Below, piece by piece: positions 55,143-64,000 of a stretch of 64,000 nucleotides of DNA. The notes under the pieces are model-generated. The model made no database searches. It saw only the letters and a program-made list of their open reading frames with translations, and was not told where the DNA came from. The stretch comes from Immersiella caudata (lineage: Eukaryota > Ascomycota > Sordariomycetes > Sordariales > Lasiosphaeriaceae): the NCBI GenBank assembly GCA_030512335.1, contig JAULSU010000005.1, positions 620,001 through 684,000 on the forward strand. Reading direction: 5' to 3'. Position 1 is the first letter of the stretch. Every line of letters starts with the position of its first letter. The translations under genes were made by a program, and so were the position numbers.

Positions 55143-56758
55143 TTTTGCTTCCTTGGGTGTTCGCAGCGTTGATCTTTGACAAGTGTCAGGGTTCTCGGTG
55201 TTTGTTGTTGTTTTGTCTTGACGGCAGGAAGCTGGGAAGCCCTTTAAGTAAACGGCTGGCCGTCATGGCGCCCAAGCAGCGCCTCCATGTCGCAGGGGTC
55301 CGGTCCCCAGCAGGCTTGTGCCGAAAGCTCTCGAGTTGTTTGCTATCCGTATTGTGTTGCACTGACTGCAATGTTGTCGCATACGCAGTAGGATCTACAT
55401 GCATGGCGGCCACCAGCGGGACATACGTGCCGAGCCTGTTGGTTTGTCAGCCGCGGCACACCCAACACCCTCGATTACGCCATCATCGGACAGCGCTTGC
55501 ACAATCGCTCCGGTCTCACTCAGTGGCTTTCCTACCCCAGCGGCTCGGAGAGCATGCTCGCTTGTAGGGAGGCCATGGGCAAATTTGTCAGCAGCGTCGT
55601 ACGCCCAATCGGAACGAGGCGTCCCATGGCGGTAGTATCCACAGCGCATGGCCGACTTGCTTAGCTAGGATCAGCATTGAATTTATGTACAGCCCGCAAC
55701 GGTGACTCATACGGTTGGCTGGAGCGTCATGTACTGGCGCCTGGGCCTCTTTTGGTGGAATTCCATGTTGCATCCATTCGTACCAGCATCCAGCCCTCCT
55801 TTGCGCGCGGCAATTAACTGTCAAGGACGCTGAAGTTGACGGAGACTTTTGAAATGTCTCCGAGGTATGCCCTGAACTGGACAACAGGCAGTCGCTCAAG
55901 GCATGAACCCAAGTCAGCTTAGCACACTGCAAGTTTAGATCCTCCTGGAAGAGCAGCCATGGGCACACAGAAAGGCTCCTCGTGGGTTTGTGCTTCTGAC
56001 TTCGCAGGGCCCTATCGTGTCCGGTTTTCCGGGCAACTTCGAGCCTGAGCTAGCTCTAGGTTGATCCCTCAATCTCGGGGGAAGCTTTGGTATGCATTGG
56101 GTGTCGTATCATCGATGGCCAGCTTCGATTCGGCCAATAAACAGCTGCAGAGATACAACACACCACATCTTCGATATCCCGGAATTCGGGTCTCCCAGTG
56201 GCGTGGGATGCCCCAGCCGCTTCACAAATCTCCGAGCCGGGTCCAGACTGCCTTATCCCTATTTTCTTGATCAGCCTATTTGATGTTCGTCTCTGAGTAA
56301 GGCCTCTTCATTTCCCACCATTGGAAAAGCTAACCGTTACCACCCGAGCACTTTGCCTGGCTTACCTCACATGCACAGCCGAACCGACGGTTCCTGTCGA
56401 CCCAAGCTTTTGCAAGCGACATCGAACGTACCTGATCCTAGACCGACGTCCGCACATGTAAGCGGTGGTGTTGAGCCTATCTGAAGCGAGGTCTATGGCG
56501 AGCCCGTCTCCCGACAACGGCGATAACCGACGCACACAGCAATCAATTGCCCTTGGCTATGATGGAACTTCCCGGATAGGAAGGCCCAGGCCTATTTTGA
56601 GCGCTATAGTGGTCCAACCTGATTCTGGGTCGTGACTGGATGACGGTCAGACGGTTTGGATTTAGCCAGCATAAGTAGGACCCCAAGTCAGACCCAAGAA
56701 AAATCCCATTCAAACTTGCAATCATCATTCATTGCATCATCATTTTTCACAACTTGCC
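55143..56758. other. Gene-poor stretch of 1.6 kb
   Basis: Between the divergent GST and small secreted-protein genes. ORFs here are short and unrelated to any domain. Presumably promoters at both ends. Confidence 0.45.
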
Positions 56759-57447
56759 ATGTCAAAAACACTTGTTACTCTGTTGGCTTTGGCCACATTA
56801 TCGACTGGCGTCGTCGCATCGCCAATGCCGATGCCGCGACCCACGGAGGATCGCCCCTCGGCGATTGAGAACTTTGGGTGGAAGGAGGGTGCGGGAGTCC
56901 ATCTCGTCGAATGCAGCCCACTCGTCCCGGCAGAAGAGGAGTCGACCGTGGCGCCCAAGACGGAAAATTCTTGGCTCTCGCTTGTCATCGTGAGTGCCGA
57001 CCCAGATGCAACGCTGATAGTTATCTGAAAAAGCTTACCCCTGAGTGTTACTGCAGTATTGCGATGACGACAAGGACTGTGCTGATATTAAGCATATTCC
57101 TTCGGCGAGCGATGTGTGCGTCAAGAAGATGAGCAATGTGTCGGATGATTATCAGAAGTGGGAGAGTAGCGAGTGGGTTTATTGTCATTTTGACGAGAGG
57201 GGGTGGTTCAGTTGGGCGCTGAGCAGGTTTGCGCGGTTGTTCCCGCCGGCTACGGAGGTTGGGTGAGTTTCTCTTTTCTGTAGTGTCGCTGTTATTGGGA
57301 TCCTTGGCTGACGGAGGTGGTGTCGATAGGATTGCGGAGATTGGCGAGGAGGGGAACAGACATGGATTTTCTGGATTTGTCGACGACTTGAGCCAGGGGG
57401 CTGGACCCGCGACGCACAACTGCTCAAGGATTTATTATTTCTCTTGA
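56759..57447 (+). CDS. Small secreted protein, six mature cysteines
   Basis: Three exons, 56759-56989, 57057-57262, 57330-57447; 555 nt, 184 aa. Signal peptide MSKTLVTLLALATLSTGVVA, then a proline-rich stretch (SPMPMPRPTEDRP). The mature chain has GVHLVECSP, WLSLVIYCDDDKDC, DVCVKK, WVYCHFDE and HNCSRIYYFS, giving six cysteines and no known domain. Both introns are canonical and the second changes the C-terminus: without splicing the frame ends at TGA shortly after PPATEVG. The size, secretion and Cys content suit an effector or wall-associated protein; the function is unknown. A C-to-G change in codon ends is also visible here. Confidence 0.65.
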
Positions 57448-58050
57448 TTTGACTCAAAGAGGATGTAAGATATGTGTCGGTACCGGCTGTAATGCTTTTT
57501 CTTCTCGATAGACTCAAGAATAGGTACCTGCCTGCTTTCATCTTGTTCGCATTCCCGATGTTCATGTCGCTATTGCTTGAGCACGACTGTTATTTTTGCG
57601 GAAACCCCGGATTGCTCTTTCCGTGGAACTCTCAACGCAGCAAAACCCCACGCAAACCTGAAACTCAACGAGCCAAATATCCATCTTCGACGAAGCGTCA
57701 GGCACCCAATCAACAACGCTTTTTGCTACATCGACGTGCATCTCGGTGTGTTACTACGCATCAATAGTGCCTCCTCCCATTCGCCCTTCTGTGGTCTCCT
57801 CATCCTATCAGAACTGCACACGGACAACCGTCTTTTCCCTCGCCTTTCTCGAGCGGGGTCGCCATTTGCAAGGCTTTCTCTCAGGCTCCCAACCTCGAAC
57901 GTTGAAGAAGAGCGTGGGTATCCAGGTCCTTTTCCGGAGGAACCTCTATTCCAGTCAGCACCCCTTTCACCACCCGCACTCTGCGCAGAACTCACTGGGC
58001 TCCTTTCCTTTCCTTCCACCGACACTTAGGCTTGAAGACGAGCAATAAAG
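57448..58050. other. Intergenic
   Basis: 3' flank of the secreted-protein gene and promoter of the NLR pseudogene; no supported gene. Confidence 0.4.
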
Positions 58051-61000
58051 ATGCCGTTCGAGCCTACCATCGGCGATACCATCCTTGTTTGTCAGTTGAT
58101 CCTGGCATTCAAGGAGAACTACAAGAATGCACCAGAGGATATCGAGAAACAAAAGCAGCTGTAATATGCGTGGGATCATATTTGCTGTCGTCAACGAACC
58201 TAATAATACCCAGCATTTCCGACCTCTTCGCCTTGATAGAGCCTTGGCTATCCTCATGTACCGACGAATTCCCGTCTCAAACACTGGAGGGAAAAATCCT
58301 ACAAGGACTCGTCGTCAAAGCTCTAGAGATTCTCGAGCGTATCCAAAGGCTGCTGGAAGGGGTGATTCCCGGTGGCAGCGGCCTAAGAAGCTCTATCAAG
58401 AGGTTTGTCGGAAGGGGCTTACACAAGCCGGTCAACTTTGATCATCAATGGAGGGACTTTAGTCTAGTCATCGCGCCCTGAAGTGAGCCCGCCCTTCAGG
58501 TGCAATCGCTGCTTCCTTCTATTTTACTTATTAGCTAATATTGCGACAGTAGGGAATACAGTCGTCGAGGAGACGCAGCTAACAGGCACAGAAAGATCGG
58601 GGAAGACCTCGACCGCATCTCTCCACCAGGCCCTCCCATCTACAACACTGCTATAGCTGGTAGCTATGGGTGGGTCCTGCGCCTTGATAAAGTAAAGACC
58701 TGGATCAGCGGGAGACGGCCTATTCTCTTGTTCCACGGCCACCCCGGAGCCGGAAAATCGACCATGTTGTCATTTCTCGCCAATCATGTCATGTCTAATT
58801 ATCGGCTGGATCCTCAAACTGCAGTGGTTTTCGTTCAGGCGGGACATGGAACCCATGGTCTCAAGTCCATTGATGATGTCCTGCGCAAAATTCTCCGACA
58901 ACTGTGTGAGGAGAGACCCAATACTTTGGCTCAAGTCATGCTGGAAGCACCTTGCCGTTTGAGTTGGTCTCATGAGCAAATCAAGCATCGCATACGGCTT
59001 TGCGCGGAAAAGATACCGAGGACCTTTCTCTTTGTGGACGCTATCGATGAACTGCAAGCCGTAATGGGGCCTGGTCTATTAGTCAACTTGCTCGACTGTC
59101 AAGCGCTATGCAATGCGCAGATGGCTCTCACATCAACAATCAATGAGTCAAGATTGGAGGGTCATCTCTCCGTCGAGTTCAGAGCCCACAACACTCACAT
59201 ATTGCGATACCTTGAGAACGAAGCTCGTGGCCTCCAGCAGGGAATGCTCCGGGCAAGCTCGCTTCCCGATGACATTGTTCAACAGATAGTCGCAATTTCG
59301 GATGGCGTGTAAGCACCCACCTATTTACCCGTTGACCTGATGTGAAGACTGACAAACTTCTCTAGGTTCCTTATCGCCAAACTGATCATGGAAGATGCCG
59401 AAAACCAGTCCTCAGTTGGGCAACTCAAGCAGACTCTATCCGATATTACCAGGATCACTGTCGGGGAAAACAGCAACGCCTTACCGAAGCTCTACGAGTA
59501 CATCTTTAAGAATATCGAAAGTCAGCACCCAGCACGGTTAAACCAGGCAGAAAATGTCATTTTCTGGGTCTTGCTATCGACCCGAATTCTCTCCAGCGAT
59601 GAGCTCTACAGCCTCTTTTGTCTCTCAGCGGGCCACAACTCTGACCTTGGCGTGGGTGACGTCCCTGTAAAAGACATCATCGCTCCATGTCGAGGGCTGA
59701 TGACGCTGGCTCTGAGGGGATTGGGAGCAAAAGAGCGTGGTGTTGATTTTGCCCACAGAACCGTCAGGGACTACGTCATGCAAAGGCGTATCAGCGACAT
59801 GCCTACCCGTCACGCATGAATGACCAATCTCTTGGTCAAGGCACTGACCAAATGCGAGGAGGGAGTCGGGATCTACAACTACGCAGTCAGCAACTGGCAC
59901 CACCATTACCGCTCATCAGCCTCTTCAGAAGAGCTCCGGACGAAACAAGAAGCAGGGAAACCACACCACACACACACTCGTCCTCAACGCAACGCAGCCG
60001 ACTCGTCAGCTAGAAGAGAACGTCGAGTGGCTGTTGAACTATGAGTTTTGGATCAGGCCAAGAATCATGACAGGCTCCGACATCTTCAGCTCAAGTGAAT
60101 ACTTTTTCGATTCAGACTTGGCGCCCGTACGACCTACAACGACCAAAGCCCTGAAAGGGTTCCCCGGAATCCACGTGGCTGCTCAATTCGGATTTGAGTT
60201 ATATCTGGGGAGGGCCTCGATCCAGGCAGCAGACATCAACTCCACAGATCCAAGCGGGGTGACGCCTCTGATGCGAGCCGCCGGTAATGGCCACGGCGGC
60301 GTGGTAGAATGGCTCTTGAAGAATGGTGCCGATGCAAACATTTGGGACAACCATGGCAGATCTGCCTTTCACTACGCGGTAATAGGGGGCCGTGAGGAGA
60401 CATTGGGGTGCTTACTTCGCCATGGGGTGGTCATGAAGCCAGATGTCGACAGCATGACCCCCTTGCATTATGCAGTTCAGAAATCACTGCAGGAGAGAGA
60501 GAGGGAAAAATCAGAGAGAATGATTGGCATGCTTCTCGATGCCGGGTTTACCATCAACACCGCTGTACGGAGATCGAATCGTACGGTGCCTTACAAAAAG
60601 AATGGTCAGGTCATCGCGAATGTGCATCACAACCCTGGAGTGGTGGGGGGACCCAAAGACACCCCAGTGGGCCTTACCCCTTTGCACTACGCGGTGTTGC
60701 AAGGCAACCGCAAGATGGTCGCATTTCTCCTTCAGCGGGGCGCTGATCCTTCCATCGCGTCGGAGCACGGTGAAACGGCGCTTCATATCGCCGTAGCACG
60801 TAAGCTTCAGGGCCCGGTGGGACGCTCGAGAGGTTATGAGGATGCATGGAACGACCACGCCTCAACCATTGAATTCGGACTGGAGGACTTGCCGGAGGAC
60901 CCTGAGAGTGAGGAAAGCCAGGCGGAGTATGCGAAGTGCGTCGAATATGTCGAAGACAGAAGGATATTCATCCTCAAGGCCCTCCTTGCGCACCCGAAGA

Positions 61001-61880
61001 CAAACGTCAACTCCCAGGAGACGACCCGTGGATTCAGTCCTCTGCACCTGTCACCCAGCGTAGAATGTACGACTTTGCTATTGGAAGCTGAAGCCGTTCC
61101 ATCACAACGAGACTACCAGGGTCGAGTGCCGCTGCAGCTGGCATGCTTGGACCGTGCAAGCCCGGATCGTGCCAAAGTGCTGCTGGATTCGGGAGCAAGC
61201 ATCTATGACAAAGATGACGAAGATCGCAATGCCCTACACTACGCAATCTACGGCGGATGCTTTGCCACAGTCGAACTGATCCTTGGTGCGACAACCTTTA
61301 AGACCCAACTAACCCATTCAAAAGACAGTCGAGGCCGCACTTCTTTGCACTACGCGGCTGCCAACTCCCCCGACTATTGTCATAAATCGCTGGACATTCT
61401 CAGTCTCCTGCTCGAAAACGGCGCGAAGGTCAACTGTACTGATAAAGACGGAGCTACGCCTCTTGGCCTGTTTTTTTCCGGATCCTGGATTATTGGGGTC
61501 AACATAGACTGTCTGAACACTTTACTAGTTGCGGGTGCATCTTTTGCATGCCAAAAGCCCGATGGCACGGGTCTTGGACACCAATACGCCTCGTCATGTT
61601 ACAAGATGGAGGTTGGTGTTCTCCGGAAGCTCACAGAATATGGTCTTGACTTGCAGGAAATAGATGGACGCGGAGGCACAATCCTTCATCGTTGTGCCAT
61701 TGTGGGTTCCTTAACGGCGGACTCAGTCCGCCATCTGGTAGTAGAAGCCGGGCTCAATGTCATGTGGAAGAATGCAAAGGGGAAACCGCACTAGATTGCG
61801 CCAGGGAAAAGCGAGCGAAAGACATTGCGACCTCATTTTCGACTGTAAGCGGTGGAGAAGAACCGAGAGCCTTCTTTTGA
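58051..61880 (+). pseudogene. NACHT-ankyrin NLR-like protein, multiply disrupted
   Basis: ATG 58051 (MPFEPTIGDTILVCQLILAFKENY). Introns 58161-58213, 58483-58549, 59309-59365. A helical N-domain (Helo-like position) precedes NACHT with Walker A GHPGAGKSTM and Walker B TFLFVDAIDEL. A winged-helix-like stretch ends in DFAHRTVRDYV, and ankyrin repeats run from about 60150 (GVTPLMRAAGNGHGGVVEWLLKNGADAN and others). Lesions: two extra bases near 58464 (FSRHRAL restored without TA); TGA at 59817-59819 between RHA and MTNLLVKAL (TGG expected); a shift in the CA-repeat near 59962-59978; a one-base loss in the G-run at 61779-61782 before ETALDCAREKRAKD. Between lesions the coding sequence is well preserved, so inactivation is recent or partly a sequencing artefact. 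Confidence 0.75.
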
Positions 61881-62287
61881 GTTGGATTGACAGCGATAGA
61901 GCACAGGAACTGTGGGGAGCGCCGTACGATGTGGGCTGTTGTCCTCCGGAATTACATTGGGAGGATCGCTGTGAGCAATTCCAAGGTTGGTGCATGGTAG
62001 AGCAAAAGATTGCTCTGAGGTCGGGATTCATTGGTACTAGCAGTAGGTACCCAGAAAGTCGGCGCCTTGTGCGGAATCGAAGCAAGGGAAAGGAAGGTTA
62101 GGTGCATGACTCTCTTTCGAATGATGTTGGAAAGAAGGACAAGCAGATCATGCTCTGGTGGACTCCACACACGTCTCTATTCAAGCTAAATTTTGGTATT
62201 CTGGAAATACCAACACCATTTCCCAACAAAGGCACTAGCTCCCCGGACCGTGTGATACTGGTACTTTTTGCCAGTACAAGAAACCCC
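61881..62287. other. Convergent intergenic region
   Basis: 3' flanks of the NLR pseudogene and of the minus-strand secreted-protein gene. An alternative longer C-terminus of the latter (via a weak GTGCCT donor) would extend to about 62,190. Confidence 0.4.
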
Positions 62288-62641
62288 CTAGCAAGGATGC
62301 TCATGCCACCTCTCGATATAGCACAGCCCCCGATAACAAGACCCAACAGGCACATCGGCCCATTTGCGGAAGCAGAGCTTTGCGCCGTTGCCCCGGAAGG
62401 CGTGGGCGCGAGCGCTGTCGTTATCGATACAGAGATCAACGACATTCGGCGGCAGTCTGTCACGGCCGCAGCCCGAAGCGAATGGAAGTGTGTGGACTTG
62501 ATCGCCTTCGTGCCAGGTACCTTGATAATCCAAGTCGAGTGACCCCAAGCCCTGGCCATCCTGGCGGGCGATGAGGGTCAGGTGGATGGCCCTGGCCGTG
62601 GTGGCGCCGAGCGCGGTGAGGAAAAGGGTGGGAAGATGCAT
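62288..62641 (-). CDS. Small secreted six-cysteine protein, paralog A
   Basis: Single exon, 117 aa. ATG at 62641, signal peptide MHLPTLFLTALGATTARA, then a mature chain with six cysteines (SGCGRD, DLCID, KLCFRK, GSCYRGLCY, EHPC end). The block GC..(D/E)..P..(L/M)C(I/V)D.S..R.H....G.G..(L/R)CF is shared with the plus-strand gene at 63572, which also begins MHLPT and also has six cysteines; the two are paralogs. The last blocks align as ERWHEHPC and DNWDEVNC. No known domain; candidate effector or antimicrobial-type protein. The unspliced C-terminus fits its paralog best. Confidence 0.65.
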   Translation of the reverse strand: MHLPTLFLTALGATTARAIHLTLIARQDGQGLGSLDLDYQGTWHEGDQVHTLPFASGCGRDRLPPNVVDLCIDNDSARAHAFRGNGAKLCFRKWADVPVGSCYRGLCYIERWHEHPC

Positions 62642-63571
62642 CGTGTTTGCTGCAGATGGTTGGGTAAGCGATGTGTCTTCTTTACCACAGGTTAGTGACG
62701 ATCACAAGTCCGGTTACTCACAAAAGGCTGGGATGATGGGTTTGCAACTCAACGAGTGGATGGGAGCTAGCGAGTGTGTCGGCGCTCAAATGGATGTCGA
62801 GCTGGTTCAACCGTTAGGGACGGAGGCCGCGGGGGAGGCACTTATATACAAGTAATTGTCTCGCTCCATCATTTTCCAAGGTGCGCATTTGCCTTGTCTT
62901 GATCTGGACGTTGTGGAAACGAGCCTCCGTCTCCGTGTTGGTGTTTGATCCCGATGAAAACGCCTTTGAGCTCAACAGCCGTGTACCATAGGGCTGGGCC
63001 TCCTACTTGCATCACCAAGCGAGATTTCCCTAGTTTTTGAGTTGAGCGATTGGCTAATAGCCTGTGTTGTACCGCGATCGCAATTGTACCCCGGCTGCGC
63101 CGCAAGGCTTTTCAGTATTGGCATAGCGCCCTCGGGACGGGCACGTCACAGTTACAGTCCCTTGGAGTGTCGCAACGGTCGAGAATCTAACGATAACACT
63201 CACCGGTGTTGCGCTTTGGCTCTAGCGGCTTTTTAATCCACTGTTCGTTCAATTTAACGGCAATATGGATCGGTCTTGGATTGCTCGGCGGGCAGAATCT
63301 TGTCATTGAGTTGACGACGTGCCAGCACGTCGGCCGAGACGAGGCTCAATTAAGCCTCCGATCTTGATCTGCCAGCGGGAAGGGTCCATTGAGGGCCGGG
63401 TGATTGCACACAAAGCCCAAAGCCGCGCGAGGATAAGTAACGCGGTTTCCGCAGCGGGAAAGGGCCAAATTCCTGGACACTCCTTCCTCACCACTCCCAA
63501 CTTCAACAACATTCGTTTTCACCCATAACCACCTCTCAAATTTTAGTACACCTCCACCCATCACCTCTCCA
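62642..63571. promoter_or_regulatory. Shared promoter region of the divergent secreted paralogs
   Basis: 0.93 kb between two genes transcribed outward; no gene within. Promoters for both paralogs are expected here. I did not find an obvious inverted repeat spanning it. Confidence 0.5.
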
Positions 63572-63993
63572 ATGCATCTGCCCACCATCGTCTCCATCTT
63601 CGCCCTTGCGGCTACAACCGCGGCGGACTCGATGGCCTCCTACCGGGAGTGCGCTGCGTGGAACGTGGCTTGCAAGTCCCATCGAGCCGTCTGGTTCGGG
63701 CCGGACGGCGGCCACCTCGTCAGCGCCGACACTGGTTGCAGAGAAGGCGCTCCCGGCATCAGGGAGATGTGTGTCGACTGGAGCATGTGGCCTCCGCGCG
63801 GCCACTTCTATTACCACGGACAGGGGAAACGGTGCTTTGTGCACAAGCACCGACTCGGTAAGTTTTGCTTTGCAGCTACTGTTCCACTTTTGACTGACGG
63901 GTTGTGTGATTGGTAGAACTCGGATACAACTGGTCGGAAACGTCTGGAGACACTCAATTGGATAACTGGGACGAAGTGAACTGCACTTGGTGA
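63572..63993 (+). CDS. Small secreted six-cysteine protein, paralog B
   Basis: Two exons, 63572-63857 and 63917-63993; 363 nt, 120 aa. Signal peptide MHLPTIVSIFALAATTAA, then six cysteines (YREC, NVACKSH, TGCREG, REMCVDW, KRCFVH, VNCTW). The 59-nt intron (GTAAGT..GGTAG) is needed: without it the frame ends at DGLCDW. The stop TGA at 63991-63993 lies 7 nt from the window edge, so the gene is complete here. Paralog of the minus-strand gene at 62288. Function unknown. Confidence 0.72.
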
Positions 63994-64000
63994 GCGTTGG

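Noticed and set aside
55588..55968. 126-codon minus-strand ORF in the 55-57 kb gap
   Set aside because: No signal peptide, domain or intron structure; consistent with random open frame.
1..64000. CRISPR arrays, rRNA genes, polyketide or NRPS backbone genes
   Set aside because: None seen; the content is eukaryotic and no such large modular genes are present.

Overview
The window looks like chromosomal DNA of a filamentous ascomycete (Pezizomycotina, probably Sordariomycetes). Genes carry short introns of 46-77 nt with CTRAY-like branch points, tRNA genes are split, and the gene content includes HET, NACHT-ankyrin and DUF3176 proteins, small secreted cysteine-rich proteins and a Fot1/pogo-type transposon with a RIP-like decay pattern. 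No species name can be given from sequence alone.

Region 1 (1-19.6 kb) holds an apparently complete galactosaminogalactan (GAG) exopolysaccharide cluster of the type described in Aspergillus fumigatus: agd3 (deacetylase, minus), ega3 (GH114, plus), sph3 (GH135, plus), uge3 (UDP-sugar 4-epimerase, minus) and gtb3 (giant membrane glycosyltransferase, plus). Uge3 makes UDP-Gal/GalNAc, Gtb3 polymerises and exports, Agd3 partly deacetylates outside the cell, and Sph3 and Ega3 cut the polymer. Splicing all five by eye gives continuous frames. A frameshifted small secreted-protein gene lies at the left edge, and a GPI-anchored GH76 (Dfg5/Dcw1-like) gene follows the cluster at 20.3-21.7 kb.

Region 2 (22-40.5 kb) is accessory in character: a decayed pogo/Fot1 element with 41-bp inverted repeats inserted just behind a HET-domain gene, three minus-strand tRNA genes (Thr, Gly, His), a secreted cytochrome-b(AA8-like)-LysM fusion, a Helo-like/ankyrin protein, a DUF3176 membrane-protein pseudogene, an SDR gene with a premature stop, a BTB protein, a beta-class-like GST and a decayed proline-rich gene containing a C24 tract.

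Region 3 (40.9-55.1 kb) is mostly housekeeping: vacuolar amino-acid transporter (AVT3-like), S33 aminopeptidase, a 3.6-kb gene-poor stretch, then the iron-sulfur scaffold ISU1, the ubiquitin hydrolase UBP14/USP5, spindle-checkpoint MAD2 and a Ure2-like GST.

Region 4 (55.1-64 kb) returns to accessory content: a six-cysteine secreted protein, a NACHT-ankyrin NLR gene with about four independent lesions, and a head-to-head pair of paralogous six-cysteine secreted proteins.

Exon boundaries were placed by eye from GT/AG (or GC/AG) signals, branch points, frame continuity and remembered family motifs. Multi-exon models were checked for total coding length divisible by three. No alignment or database search was run.
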